From: Rachicladosporium sp. CCFEE 5018
Lineage: Eukaryota; Ascomycota; Dothideomycetes; Cladosporiales; Cladosporiaceae
Assembly (NCBI GenBank): GCA_002077045.2
Contig: KZ111140.1
Location: 2,333,732 to 2,397,731 of the forward strand
DNA: 64,000 nucleotides
Reading direction: 5' to 3'
Both the position numbers and the translations under genes were made by a program. Positions 1-11,012 of this stretch are shown here, one piece after another (the first letter of the stretch is position 1; each line of letters opens with the position of its first letter). Below the pieces are notes generated by a model. That model had not been told where the DNA came from. It made no database searches and saw nothing but the letters and a program-made list of their open reading frames with translations.

Positions 1-1552
1 CCAGAATGCGTCGGACTCAGCGGCTGGTAAGCCCCAGGTATGGGCACGTTATCATACACCTGCTCGCCTGGCGCCGCGGCAAAATGCTCCTGCATCTGCT
101 CCCGCGGTATTTCTGACATGAGAGGACTCCTCTGATCTACAGGTGGTGAAGGCGTCCGTTGTCGTGCTGGTACTGATGTCGTGACGGGAGTGAAGCCGAC
201 TTGTGCCATCTTGGGTGTTGCGCCTTGCACGCGGATCGGCGGTGCTTGGAGCTGGAAGGCTTTGGGCGGTGAGTGCTGGTTGGCGCTGATGTATTGCACA
301 TCCGAGTCGCTGCTGTTGCTGCTGTGGCCTCCGTTCTCGGCTGTCGGGCCGTGAACGTAGGAATCAACTGTGGGCTGCCTGTAGCCGCCATCTCGTGGGC
401 TGAGCGGTCCAAACCCAGGTGTGTTGGGTGCTGACTGCGAACGGAGCTGGGCGAGGTAGAGATCTGAGCGTGCGCGGTCGCGGACGGCCATGGACTTGCG
501 AAGCTGCTTCTTCGAGTAGAAGCGGTAAAAGACAATGCCGTAGACAGCAATTGTAAGGGTCTCAACCACGACCTCAATAATGCAGCAGACGAGACTCCAG
601 TTCTGCAACCGGCAGATGAGCTCGTAATCGACCTCGTTCTGGAAGAGCGTCTTGCGAGTATTGTCGACGCACGACCAGCCCCACATGTCCTTGTTGTTGG
701 AGTTGTTCTTGGAGTGTTGCAGCACGCCTGCACCGATTCCCCACATTACAATGCTGAAGACGAATCCAATGACTGCGAAGGCGGAGTAGTACACAGATGC
801 CTTCTCTGCTCGTCGGTGACCGCCCTTCCAGTACGCGTAGAATACGCCAACACACATCACTAACGACACGCATGCGATGGAAAGCAGGAGGACTTGAGGC
901 CAGATCTTCTGTCCAACAGCCCATGGTGGGAGATTATTGCGGGGCGGTAGTGCTCTTGTTGCTCGGAAGATCATGAATGTGGACGAGAGCATCGCGAGGA
1001 CAATGAGCGAGCACGAAAAGTTGATGCCTCGAAGGAAGAATTTGGCGATCCGCACGCGGGTCTTGACTCTCTGTTGCCGAAGTCAGTATTAGGATGCAGG
1101 TTACCAAATTTCGCATGACTTACTAGGTCATTTACTTGCTCTTTCTCAGTGAGCTCCTCACGCTTCTCGAGATGTGTTTCCTCCTTAAACGTCGGACTAA
1201 GCATGCCGAAGTCTTTGGGTGGCGCACCGGGCGTCTTCATCGCACTCTTGAGTGGGGACTTCAGCCCAGTCTTGGGGAACTCGTTGTTGTCGGTGTCTGG
1301 CATCTCGACAGACTCATGCTTGTTGACATAGCCGAAGCCAACGTCCGAGATTTGCGGTTGCGCCATGAAGTGGTTGCTCTTTGGAGGATCTATGGGCGAG
1401 TTGACCGCAGTAGCCTCGGCGAAGCGTGCGGCTCTGGGTGACTTGAGGGAAGGAGGCTTGAGTGACGATCGTGTCGCAACAGAATCCTCCGACCCAGCGC
1501 GCGGCCGCGCGGCGATTCTGATCTCGAGAGGCTTCTTCTGGGTGTCTGGCAT
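1..1552 (-). CDS. Four-helix fungal plasma-membrane protein (HAM-8-like?), 3' end beyond window
   Basis: Two exons are visible: 1552-1124 and 1070-1, with a gtaagt donor at 1123 and a cag acceptor at 1071. The exon junction is phase 0. The first about 140 residues are a polar, proline- and serine-rich cytosolic tail. Four hydrophobic segments follow in exon 2, beginning near NFSCSLIVLAML, PQVLLLSIACVSLV, YYSAFAVIGFVFSIV and CCIIEVVVETLTIA. After them comes a long disordered tail with repeated SP and TP sites that runs off the left edge, so the C-terminus is missing. The layout (disordered tail, small four-helix core, phosphosite-rich tail) resembles fungal proteins annotated as hyphal anastomosis HAM-8, but that name is a recollection of architecture and no signature motif proves it. 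Reading frame and splice site are well supported; function is not. Confidence 0.72.
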
Positions 1553-3117
1553 GTCGTCAGGAGGATTGCGCTGCGGTTGCGTCTGATGTAGGACGGCAGT
1601 CTGATCAGTCCAGAAATGGAGAAGAGGCCAGCTCCGGGCTCGCGGCTTTGCAGGAGTCGGATCAGATTATAAAGTGTATAAGAAATGCAGGTCCAGCTGT
1701 ATCAAGATGACAAGATACAGGATCCAGGAACTGGGTGCAAGAGGTTCAAAAGGCGAGGACTGCCACTGCGGCGGCACGCACGGACGTATGCAAGCTAGTT
1801 GCGCGCATGGAGCCAAGGCATGGCATCTGTATGGATGCAGCACGGAGATAGTAGAAGCGGACTGACCTGGCTGCCACTCGCGGTGAAGCTGGCTAGATAG
1901 AGCTGAGCTGCGCGACTTTGATAGGCCGGCGTAGGTGCCGGGCGGTTATTTCGAGGCTAGAAAGTACCTTTGGCCCTGCAGACCGTTGCTTCGGCCCACG
2001 CACGCGACTGGACAGAGATGGAATTCTGTAGTCGCACTGCAGGCAAAGATGGGGAATTCTGCTATTTCGGGGCTGATAGATGTGAAACGTGCTGGCTTCG
2101 AGGTGAAAGAGGAACAAAGGTGGTGCTCTACGAGCGAAAAACTTGCCTATTACCATCCATGCTGCTGACAAGAGCCGTCGTCTCATGTTGTGCCTGGCAC
2201 CATGCCCAACCTGTCGCGAGGCCGGCGAGTTGCAGCTCACGCAGCCCTGGCTAGCCGCCCGGTGACTGGCGCTGCATGATATTCTGGGGATGCCATTCGC
2301 CTTGAGAGTGCTCCAGGCACTTGATTGGCTGTATTAGTGTAAGCGCTAGCTCGAGAAACTCTAGCCGCTGTGCAACTTCAAGCACGCACTCTGCGTGGCT
2401 TGACTCGAGACCTGAAGGAGCCGACGAATTGCTGCAGATCACGCTTGATACCATGATCAAAAGTGCGCGGAAGCGACGTTGTCGTCAGAGTTCGACGTCC
2501 GAATGCGCTCGCGGAAATGTGTATGCGTGTGAGTAGGTGACTTACCTTAGCAGGAAACGAATCGAAGAATACAAGGTGAAGTGGGGGCGAGAACTAAATC
2601 CCTTGGCTTTCCCGCTTCTAAATACGCGACGACAGGCATGGTGACCTTGTCTCCATCAACATATATTGCGGTGCATGTCGCAAGGAAGACGAAGATAGTT
2701 CGATCGGCATGAGTTAGCACGATGATCATATCCCATCGCTGATGCTTTCTTCGCAGTCAACTTCCCCCGAGCATCATGGACAGTAATGTCGTGCTGTGGG
2801 TCCGTCTCGAAACGATGCGCAGTGTCGTGATGAGGCATTGGTAATCAGAATGGCTCTGACAACGTTGTCCACATTCTAGGTAGTCATCGACGGCCATGTG
2901 GATCGCAAGGCGGACCATCAAGCAGCAGGTAAGTAAGACAGCGGTTCATCATTGTACCAGAATGAGTTTCCAACTCTCGTCTACATTACTTGAACTATCG
3001 TGCAATTCGGTGCTTGATTGAAGGTTGAATCCCATCAAGGCAGTGTACACTTGCTTCGACCTGCTAGAAGAGCAAGCAGGACTCCACCTGCAGAGATCTG
3101 GCGGAGGAGATCACACA
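1553..3117. other. Intergenic, no supported gene
   Basis: Only short overlapping open frames with no coding character are present on either strand. The left part holds the promoter of the membrane-protein gene that reads leftward, and the right part the promoter of the hydrolase that reads rightward. No RNA gene or repeat was recognised. Confidence 0.5.
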
Positions 3118-4128
3118 ATGGACAACGCCAACCTTACCGCGCGAGTCTTCCTGCCACGACCTTCTGAGCAACAAGGACTTCCCAAGCCTCCAATCTCTGG
3201 CCCATCGGAGTCTGCCTTCACGACGATATTCGGCGCTCTCCTGCCTCCAGCTCAATACCTGCAAACTCCAGTCGGCAAAGCAGCTTTCTATGCCCTTGCT
3301 CCACCCAACCTAAGATCCTCATCGAGCCCCAACCCACCTTTCCGAGTCCTCCTTCTTCATGGCGTCCAGACGCCCGCACTCGGTCTGCTACCGCTCGCAA
3401 CGGCTTTGCAAGAAAGCTACCCTCACGCCCACTTCGTTCTCTTAGATTTATGGGGCCACGGCCTGAGCGACACCCCGATGGAGCCCCATGCCCCTCAACT
3501 CTTCCACCAGCTTATTGGCGGCCTGCTTGATCACCTCTCTTGGCCCTCAGCACACTTCCTTGGCTACTCCTTCGGCGGCGCTACAACAACTGGCTACGTC
3601 GCTGCTCGACCCGAGAGGCTAGACAGCTTGGTGCTCGTTGCTCCGGCCGGCTTGATGCGCCTGAATGACTTCACGGCCGAGGAGCAAACGTACCTCGGCG
3701 AACAGACGGATGACGAGGCGAAAGCGCACGACTGGATCATCAACTGGCTGGAGGATGGCGGGGATGTTGTTCCCGAGGACTGGAAGGAGCGAGTGGACAG
3801 AGGAGAGGTGGTGCCGGCTGCGGTGAGACAATGGCAGAAGCGGGAGCATCGGGGTCATGTGGCTAGTATTGTGTCTATGTTCAGAGATGGAGGGGCCTTA
3901 GATGGGCAGCACGTGTTTTCTGAGGCTGCAAGGAAGGGGTCGAAGTTGCTGGTCGTATTGGGCGAGACGGATGATGTGTGTAGTGTGCGTGACTTGGAGG
4001 AAGTAGGATTCAAGAACGTGCATGTCATCAGAGGAGCAGGTCATGGGGTTGTAAGGGAGCGGGTGCCAGAAGTAGCAGCTCTCATCTCCTCATTCTGGGA
4101 TGGACTCGATACCAAGACTAAGGTATGA
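3118..4128 (+). CDS. Alpha/beta-hydrolase fold protein
   Basis: Single-exon gene of 336 residues. It shows the complete alpha/beta-hydrolase signature set: LLLHG near residue 78-82 (oxyanion region), DLWGHGLSD at 110-118, the nucleophile elbow GYSFGG with Ser151, an acidic residue in GETDDV, and a C-terminal histidine in GAGHGVV. The lid region between the elbow and the acid is rich in charged residues. An upstream in-frame ATG at 3025 would add 31 residues, but these lack any conserved or targeting character, and the ATG at 3118 opens directly into the conserved part, so I prefer it. There is no signal peptide, so it is probably cytosolic. Substrate cannot be told from sequence; epoxide hydrolase, haloalkane dehalogenase and esterase members share this fold. 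It converges on the ATP-grasp gene, about 270 bp away. Confidence 0.85.
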   Translation: MDNANLTARVFLPRPSEQQGLPKPPISGPSESAFTTIFGALLPPAQYLQTPVGKAAFYALAPPNLRSSSSPNPPFRVLLLHGVQTPALGLLPLATALQESYPHAHFVLLDLWGHGLSDTPMEPHAPQLFHQLIGGLLDHLSWPSAHFLGYSFGGATTTGYVAARPERLDSLVLVAPAGLMRLNDFTAEEQTYLGEQTDDEAKAHDWIINWLEDGGDVVPEDWKERVDRGEVVPAAVRQWQKREHRGHVASIVSMFRDGGALDGQHVFSEAARKGSKLLVVLGETDDVCSVRDLEEVGFKNVHVIRGAGHGVVRERVPEVAALISSFWDGLDTKTKV

Positions 4129-4401
4129 AAGCACAGACGTGGAAAATGTCAAGCTGAAAAACAGGGTGCAGAGCATTCGTGCCTCGCGTGAGCTACCTGA
4201 GCTACTTGTTGAGGTCACTCCGGAGACAGCAGAGGCGCTCCAGCTGATCTGTCTCTTACCGCGGCCAGCATTTGCCACCTCATGTCCAGCAAGAGGGTGT
4301 ACAAGCTGCGAGAGTGTGGTAGATGAGATCGATGTCTCAAACGTGCATCGCAACTTGGCTCTGATGATCGCATTTGTATGCATCCTCACCAATGCCTCAC
4401 G

Positions 4402-6126
4402 TTAGCACATGAACATCTTACACGTGCTCACATTGATCCGACTCCACTCCTTGCCATACACCAGGCACAGCAGAAACTGCGTCGGCCAGTAGACGTGATA
4501 TAGCCACCAAGCCGGAAGCGGATCCCAAATCTCGAACGTGCCATCGTGCCAGAAGAGCAGATGCTCAGCGAACTCAAGGATCCCGTCTAGCACCTTGCTC
4601 ACATTGGTGGTGTTCGAGAAGAGCAGCGCAAACACAGGCAAGATGATGAATTCGAAGAGATCGTGGCCGACCCAATTGTACTGCTTCGTTGGCGTGACAG
4701 GGAAGATCGGCTGAGGAGCCAGGCCGTTAGCCATGACTTTCTCGTCGAGCTTAAGCTTCTTGACCGAAGTGGAGGGTTGCAGCAGAGTCATGTACGCCTC
4801 AGCCATGGCGGGCGTGTCGTTGAAGAGTGCCACAGCCGTGTGAGCGCGAGGATTGCATTCGATCGGGTGTAGGTGGACGTGCTTGGTAGGGTCACGTGCA
4901 GCGGCTTCGGCCTCGGCTTCGTCGACCAGGAAATCGAAGCTTAGGTGGCCGGTGAAGGACTCACCGCCAGCCGCAGCATACTCCTGCGTGAAGCGAAGCA
5001 TGCTTTGAGAGAGGGCGGACTCGGAGGGAAGAGCTGAGTAGTGCATGAGGAGCTCGGCTGAAGGACAGGCGACGAAGGCTTTAACTTCACCTCGGACGAC
5101 GAGGGAGTGTGTGCAGTACTCTGAGCCTTTGATGTACTGCTGTAGGATCCATGGGCGATCCTCGGAAATGGGTAGACGGCCGATGTGAGCTTTTGTCGCA
5201 GCCGGTGTGTTTAGCGGGAGGAGCGTCATGTCACCGCGCACAGCATCGTCCGTGCCGACGTACTTCATGATGTATTCTGTACTGCCGATGTCCTTCTTGC
5301 CCTTTGCAGTTCCCTCAGCCCCACCTTCGATCAGCAATTGCAACGCAGCGGCTCTCGAGGTTATTGTATGTGATTCTGGTGTGGGCAATCCAATGCTCCT
5401 CGTGTACTCCATGAACAGATGCTTCTCATGCAACCGCTTCGTAGTAGCAACATCGAACTGCACCGCCTTGCAATTCGTGACCAGTTCAATGAGCTCCTTT
5501 GCCTCCCCGTCCTCGACTGCACTTGCGACTCCCGAGCACGAGACCCACAGATCAACATCCTCCTTCACCACGATGTCCAGGATGCTCTTCGTGTACTTCG
5601 CGCCACCCTCTTGCCCCGGCTTCGTGAGCTTGCAGAACCTCTTAATCGCCTTCGACATGTGCCCGCAAGCTGTAGGGATAAGTGACGGCTCGAAGTCTGC
5701 GCCGATCACTTCGTGGCCTGCGGCGAAGAAGAGTCTAGCCAATGCGAGGCCTTTGGTCATGCCGACGCCAGTGACTAGAATCTTCTTGGGATGGAAGATC
5801 GGAGTCTGAGGAGAGCGGATCGAGGCGCGGAGCAGTAAGATCAACCTTGATGCATCTTCAATTATGCACTTTGCGCGCCACCTCGTACTTTGACTCTTTG
5901 TTCCTGATGTACACATGTAGACGCCCATCCAGAAACAGCGCTTCCTCATTCCATCACAGTCGCTACCGCACAACACCAGCGCCCTGGCAGAACTCAAGGA
6001 GTGGGGATCTGAGAGCACAGTCTCATCAAATGCCGACGAGGACACAGAACCGCGCCTCCCTCCAAGCAGGGCCATGCCCATCCTCTCTCGCGTGCGAAGC
6101 CTCATACCACGACAATTACTGGACAC
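4402..6126 (-). CDS. Membrane-associated ATP-grasp enzyme (5' end uncertain)
   Basis: The open frame has 574 codons. From about residue 114 it reads as a fungal ATP-grasp enzyme: an NAD(P)-like or pre-ATP-grasp start KKILVTGVGMTKGLALARLF, an ATP-grasp core with the loop TEYIMKYVGTDD and the metal-binding end HLHPIECNPRAHT, then two hydrophobic C-terminal segments (FEFIILPVFALLF and PTQFLLCLVYG). ATP-grasp enzymes ligate a carboxylate to an amine or thiol through an acyl phosphate; the substrate here is unknown. The first about 110 residues look non-coding and overlap the start of the divergent DUF3405 gene, so the real start is probably downstream, or lies in a small 5' exon that I could not place. 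Related fungal proteins usually begin with a hydrophobic anchor just before the KxILVTG motif, and here only RLILLLRASI remains. Core confident, start not. Confidence 0.75.
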   Translation of the reverse strand: MSSNCRGMRLRTRERMGMALLGGRRGSVSSSAFDETVLSDPHSLSSARALVLCGSDCDGMRKRCFWMGVYMCTSGTKSQSTRWRAKCIIEDASRLILLLRASIRSPQTPIFHPKKILVTGVGMTKGLALARLFFAAGHEVIGADFEPSLIPTACGHMSKAIKRFCKLTKPGQEGGAKYTKSILDIVVKEDVDLWVSCSGVASAVEDGEAKELIELVTNCKAVQFDVATTKRLHEKHLFMEYTRSIGLPTPESHTITSRAAALQLLIEGGAEGTAKGKKDIGSTEYIMKYVGTDDAVRGDMTLLPLNTPAATKAHIGRLPISEDRPWILQQYIKGSEYCTHSLVVRGEVKAFVACPSAELLMHYSALPSESALSQSMLRFTQEYAAAGGESFTGHLSFDFLVDEAEAEAAARDPTKHVHLHPIECNPRAHTAVALFNDTPAMAEAYMTLLQPSTSVKKLKLDEKVMANGLAPQPIFPVTPTKQYNWVGHDLFEFIILPVFALLFSNTTNVSKVLDGILEFAEHLLFWHDGTFEIWDPLPAWWLYHVYWPTQFLLCLVYGKEWSRINVSTCKMFMC

Positions 6127-8203
6127 AAGCAGATTTGCCTACGTGTCACTGCCGAGTAACGACCAGAGTCGCAATGGCTCACCCACAACCTACAGCCGCT
6201 TCAAGTGGCACACGGGCGATCGCATACGGATTGGACGCATGTCCGTCTCCAGATCGGTCGCGCTGGCGATAGCAGGACTCGTGTTCCTGCTGTTGTTCGC
6301 AGTTGGTGGTATGCGAGGGATGTGGCGACAGAAGCTGATGGACGAGCCTCCTCAGCCCTTTTACTGGGAGCTATATGATCGGCTGAACGGGTACTACAAT
6401 GGTGTCAGCATGCTGGTACCTGTGTCAGAGCATGTGGTTGAGAATCAGTACAACCAGTCGCATCCACCGACGGAGTGGAATATGCGAGTGATCAAGCAGC
6501 CGCCCATCAACCCGGTGCCGTACTCGCCTTACCCGGACTTCACGTCGAGGGAGTACTTGAAAGAGCATCACAGCGTCGAGACATGCTACTTGGATGCCGC
6601 GGAGGAGGTGCCTGCGCCGGATGTGTATGCGTACCCTGCACTGCCCAAAATCTTCCCCGAGCCATTGTTCGGATCATATGAAGAGCTCGGCATTCGGGAG
6701 GATGTATGTTTTGATCGGTTTGGCAGGCTTGGGCCGTACGGGTATGGGTATAACGAGAGCGTACCTGGCGCGCTAGGAGTTGGCGATCGGTCGGAAAACG
6801 CTGGTAGTGAACAGGTGTTCGCGAAGGCCGGGTACACGGACTACAGCAAAGTGGACTGGGGCGCTGCACAGAAGCGATGCGTGGAAAAGAACGAGGCGCG
6901 ATTTGCAGAGAAGCAGCCAAGTGGGAGGAAGCGAGTAAAGCGCCAGGCTTTTGTCCTACGCACCTGGACTGGCTATAAGTACAACGCCTATCAGATGCTC
7001 TCCTTGCGAGCCATGGTCAACGAGCTCAGCCTCAAATCCGGTGGCGAATTTGACGTTCACTTCCTCGTCCACGTCAAGAACAATAGCATACCTATCTGGG
7101 CCGACAAAGCTCTCTACCAACAGACCCTCGAAGAGAACGTTCCACGCGAGTTCTGGAATCTCAGCACGCTCTGGTCGGAACAGCAAATGCTCGCATACTA
7201 TCCCGCCCCATTCCCGGACAACTTTGCAAATATGGCCGGCTCGAGCATCCACGGTGTCTACCGTAGCGCCCACTTCCCACTACAGTGGTTCAGCCAAGAA
7301 CACCCTGAGTACGACTTCGTCTGGAACTGGGAAATGGACGTCCGCTACTCAGGTCATTACTATGAGTTCCACACCAAAGTCGGCGAGTGGGCCGCGCGAC
7401 AACCGCGCAAAGGGCTCTGGGAGCGCAGCGCACGGTTCTGGATCCCAAACCACCATGGTGACTACGCGAACTTCACCTCCTTCGTGGAAGCCGAAGTCCA
7501 ATCCAAAGATGTCCTCGAGAACGATGCCGAAAAGAACGGCCCCGTGCCCGTCTGGGGACCAGCCCGGAACTTCACCAATCGCGGCATGCTGGCCCCTCCA
7601 TCCGGCACAACCCCTCCAACAACCTACGAAGAAGACAAGTACACCTGGGGCGTAGGCGAAGAAGCCGACCTCCTAACCTTTAACCCCATTTTTGACCCCT
7701 CAATGACAAACTGGGTCTTCTCCTGGGACGTCACGGGCTATAATCGCACGCTCCCAGTCCCGCCCCGGCGCGCAGCAATCGTGACGGTCGGAAGATTGTC
7801 GAAACGGTTGCTTAGTGTCATGCATGAGGAGACCTGGCGCATGAAACACCACATGTTCCCCGAGATGTTCCCGGCAGCTATGTCCTTCCACCACGGCTTG
7901 AAAGCCGCGTATATTCCACATCCGATCTACTTTGATCGGGATTGGGAGACGGGGTACATGGATCAAGTCTTCAATTACCCGAAAGAGATTTGGAGTAGTC
8001 CGTTTGGGTGGGGGGAGAATAACTTGTTGGGGAGCACTTTCTACTACAACGCTGGCTTCTCTGGCGCGCTCTGGAGGCGATGGCTCGGTATGTCCGAGAA
8101 TGGGGAGGGGGGGAGGAAGTGGGAGGAGGAGGGGAGCGGCAGGATGTGTTTGAGGGGTGTGTTGCATCATCCTGTCAAGAGAGAGGATGGGCCGGTGGAT
8201 TGA
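6074..8203 (+). CDS. DUF3405-family type II membrane protein
   Basis: Single-exon gene of 709 residues. A basic cytosolic tail of about 59 residues is followed by one membrane anchor (about residues 60-79, SVALAIAGLVFLLLFAVGG), giving a type II Golgi or ER topology. The large luminal domain matches the fungal DUF3405 family by features I recognise: RQAFVLRTWTGYKYN, the acidic motif FVWNWEMDVRYSGHYYEF (a DxD-like element typical of glycosyltransferase folds) and the histidine-rich end around MFPAAMSFHHGLKAAYIPHPIY. Glycosyltransferase activity is inference; no member is known to me to be characterised. It is divergent from the ATP-grasp gene, whose longest frame overlaps its 5' end. The tail before the anchor (RIRIGRMSVSR) reads like family members, which supports the start at 6074. 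Confidence 0.85.
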   Translation: MPILSRVRSLIPRQLLDTSRFAYVSLPSNDQSRNGSPTTYSRFKWHTGDRIRIGRMSVSRSVALAIAGLVFLLLFAVGGMRGMWRQKLMDEPPQPFYWELYDRLNGYYNGVSMLVPVSEHVVENQYNQSHPPTEWNMRVIKQPPINPVPYSPYPDFTSREYLKEHHSVETCYLDAAEEVPAPDVYAYPALPKIFPEPLFGSYEELGIREDVCFDRFGRLGPYGYGYNESVPGALGVGDRSENAGSEQVFAKAGYTDYSKVDWGAAQKRCVEKNEARFAEKQPSGRKRVKRQAFVLRTWTGYKYNAYQMLSLRAMVNELSLKSGGEFDVHFLVHVKNNSIPIWADKALYQQTLEENVPREFWNLSTLWSEQQMLAYYPAPFPDNFANMAGSSIHGVYRSAHFPLQWFSQEHPEYDFVWNWEMDVRYSGHYYEFHTKVGEWAARQPRKGLWERSARFWIPNHHGDYANFTSFVEAEVQSKDVLENDAEKNGPVPVWGPARNFTNRGMLAPPSGTTPPTTYEEDKYTWGVGEEADLLTFNPIFDPSMTNWVFSWDVTGYNRTLPVPPRRAAIVTVGRLSKRLLSVMHEETWRMKHHMFPEMFPAAMSFHHGLKAAYIPHPIYFDRDWETGYMDQVFNYPKEIWSSPFGWGENNLLGSTFYYNAGFSGALWRRWLGMSENGEGGRKWEEEGSGRMCLRGVLHHPVKREDGPVD

Positions 8204-9671
8204 AGACAGAGATTTGTTGTGAGAGCGGGATTTTGCGATGGCGTTTAGGGAGTGCGGTCTGGGCAACGAGAAGCATGTGCATGTTGTATGGTCTGCTCAA
8301 CGTAGTTTCCTGTACAGAAGACGACATAAAACGCTTCTTCTCACTGTTGACTGGTTCCTTGAGTCGATGAGAACTTTGTCTCTACCATCAAATCCGCTAC
8401 AAAGTTGCTCATCGGCCCTTTCGCGCTCCCATCGCTTACAGTGCCTACAAAGTCACGTGCCCTTCCTCGCGGCTCCTCCCCTTAGCACGAAGCACGAGTG
8501 ACGTCGCCAATTCCATGACATCAGTCTCGATTGCAGCAAGGGCTCCAGCCGGCTGCCGGCGCGCCGGCAGACGAGGCTAAGGTAAAGTTTGTGGACCGCA
8601 AACGTCACTTGTTGACGCTGTCGCCGTTTTCTCTGCAGATCCGGACGAGATAGACGTGAGATTAAGGATAGGGTATGACGAGCGGTGTGATGATTGGTGT
8701 GGGCTTGGACGTCACTTGCACTTCGTAGACGCGAAAGCGCGTGCGTGTCTACGCTGGTAACGCGTTGGAGGAAAGCGAACGGAGACTGCGTGGACTGTGA
8801 AGAGACACTTTGGGTCTGGCGCACTGCAGAACTCTCTGGCGGATGTGGTGGCCGATGGTCTGGATTTGCGTGGACTGCATGACTTGACTGTCAAGCCCTC
8901 GGAGACGCGGCTCGCCCTGTGCTTTTATGCCAACGATATCCATAACAAAACGGATCCATGGTTCGTGAAGAAGCCGTTTAGTAACGGCGCCATGGCTGTT
9001 CGGTCCATGATGTCGTCCTTATCCACGTGGTAAGCATTGCTTGTGTTGAGGGCTACTCTAGTCTGCTAGTTTCCGACATTCGCTCGTTCTCGCTGTAGTG
9101 TACTATCAAATTTTGTCGCGCCGCTCAGCGCATTTCTAAAGCAGTCGAACGGATCTAGCCAACAGATCGAAATAAGCCCGTCACGATTACCTCGTCATCG
9201 ACAAGCCCACTGCTCATTCCGGCGCAAGCAGTTGCATCACCACTGGAGTTGAAGTGCGGCCGCCGAAGCGAGCAGCCAGGCCTGCCCCGCCAAGTCGGTA
9301 GCCGATCAGATATCGTCCGATAAACACAACAGCAAAGCGCGCAGATGTGGAAGATCGAGGTACGTCAAATTAGGTACTCATATACAGAATACCAGCACAG
9401 GCATACTCGCGTATTATATCCATCAGCATGCAGGCTCTTGTGATCATGGTGTGAGGCTGATGAGCAATCCATGCCTGCGGGAAGTCACGTCATCGTACCT
9501 CTACGCCAAGGTTCAATCATCTGTCCTTGACGGGGACGTTCTGCTCCCCTTCACCACATCATACACGAGAACAATTTCCTTTCCACCCACCCCCATCCTC
9601 ACCATCCTCCCATACGCACACGATCATCCGCCGCATGATCAGTCGAGCACACGAACGACACCCATCTAATA
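8204..9671. other. Intergenic, no supported gene; contains an 18-bp perfect palindrome
   Basis: No open frame here has convincing coding character. A perfect 18-bp palindrome (ctgccggcgcgccggcag) lies at 8553-8570. The pyrimidine-rich tract at about 9530-9610 directly before the kinase gene looks like a fungal core promoter or 5' leader. Confidence 0.5.
8553..8570. repeat. Perfect 18-bp GC-rich palindrome
   Basis: The sequence equals its own reverse complement over 18 bases, then symmetry breaks. It could be a binding site for a dimeric regulator or a chance GC-rich palindrome. Confidence 0.5.
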
Positions 9672-10912
9672 ATGTCGACTATACAGAACCTGAAGAACTT
9701 CATCCGTCATGGCAAACAGGCCCGTGACGGACGATCGCCACAAGCAGAGCCCACGACACATGTATCAAATGTACACGCACAACCCGATCGGGCACCCGCA
9801 AACCACATCGCAGCAAGCGACCCCAATGTCTTTGCACATCAGCCACTGCAAGCAAACGCGGCACAAGGTGGCTACTCAGCTGCGGCAGGGGATAATCGCA
9901 ATGTCGCGGCCAAGGCCGGCCTCGCTGCAGGTGCCGCAGTCGATGCCAAGCAGAAGCGCGATCAGAAGGGCGACAACTACGACAACTCGGTACTCGAGCG
10001 AATCGTAGCAGAAGAACGCGAGAGCAAGGGCAAACTGCCCAAATACCCCGGCCTCGAACGCTACTCGCTTGTCGAGAAGATGGGCGACGGCGCCTTCAGC
10101 AATGTCTACCGGGCACGAGACAGGGAAGGGCAGTTCGAAGAGGTCGCCATCAAGGTGGTGCGAAAATTCGAGATGAACTCCACACAGGTACGCATGGCCC
10201 ATGGTCACAAGCTTCTTAGTCGTCATTGCTTGTTGCCATTCACCGCACCACCCTTTTTGAGAGAGACAACAGCCAACCCAGTGGCGCTACAATAGGCAGG
10301 TCCCGGGGTGCTGAACCCTGACTTCGAGAAGAAACACGCGCAGAAGACTGTGGAGGTGCGCAGCGCCCTTTTCCTACTGTCATTGCTATCCTGCTGCTTC
10401 GAAATTTCACTATCACTACTGCCGAAGTGGAACTGACATCATGCCTTTTCTGCACACAGCGAGCGAACATTCTCAAGGAAGTGCAGATAATGCGAAACCT
10501 CGACCACCCCAACATCGTTAAGCTTGTTGAGTTCAGCGAGTCGAGACAGTACTACTACATCATCCTCGAGCTTTGCCCTGGTGGCGAGCTCTTCCATCAG
10601 ATCGTGCGCTTGACATATTTCAGCGAGGACTTGTCACGGCACGTGATCACGCAGGTCGCCAAATCGCTCGAGTATCTGCACGAGGTTGCTGGTGTTGTGC
10701 ATCGGTGAGTCGCCACGGGACAGCGCAAACGAGCCGCCACTGACATTGCAACAGTGATATCAAGCCGGAGAACTTACTCTTCTACCCAACGCCATTCGTA
10801 CCGACACGAAACCCGAAGCCGAAAGGTCCCGAGGATGAAGACAAGGCCGACGAAGGCGAGTTCATCAAGGGTCAGGGTGCTGGTGGCATCGGGGTGGTCA
10901 AGATCGCCGATT
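9672..10912 (+). CDS. srk1: Rck2/Srk1-like MAPK-activated protein kinase, cut by assembly gap
   Basis: Exons 9672-10187, 10296-10355, 10460-10704 and 10755-10912, each with GT-AG introns that keep the frame. After a glutamine/alanine-rich tail the kinase domain begins with the glycine loop GDGAFSNV (138-145), the ATP lysine in AIKV (Lys161), and HRDIKPEN with catalytic Asp275. The EKMGDGAFSNVY start is characteristic of the Rck1/Rck2 (yeast), Srk1 (fission yeast) and SrkA branch of calmodulin-kinase-like enzymes, phosphorylated by the Hog1/Sty1 stress MAPK; this is family knowledge. An insert after LLFYPTPF is rich in acidic and lysine residues. The frame reaches VVKIAD, i.e. the Asp of the DFG motif, and then enters 100 Ns. 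The activation loop, C-lobe and C-terminal regulatory tail are missing from the assembly. Confidence 0.85.
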
Positions 10913-11012
10913 NNNNNNNNNNNNNNNNNNNNNNNNNNNNNNNNNNNNNNNNNNNNNNNNNNNNNNNNNNNNNNNNNNNNNNNNNNNNNNNNNNNNNNNN
11001 NNNNNNNNNNNN
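10913..11012. other. Assembly gap of exactly 100 N
   Basis: A run of exactly 100 unknown bases, the conventional size for a gap of unknown length between scaffolded contigs. It separates the first half of a kinase from the second half of an unrelated dehydratase, so the true distance must be at least about 1.5-2 kb if the join is correct. Confidence 0.97.

Noticed and set aside
5207..5809. 200-codon plus-strand frame inside the ATP-grasp gene
   Set aside because: It is an antisense shadow with serine-rich, non-conserved residues.
6951..7655. 234-codon frame inside the DUF3405 gene
   Set aside because: It is another frame of the same strand, biased to serine, threonine and proline, without family features.
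4402..8203. Mycosporine-type biosynthetic cluster around the ATP-grasp enzyme
   Set aside because: The dehydroquinate-synthase-like and methyltransferase genes expected of such a cluster are absent nearby.
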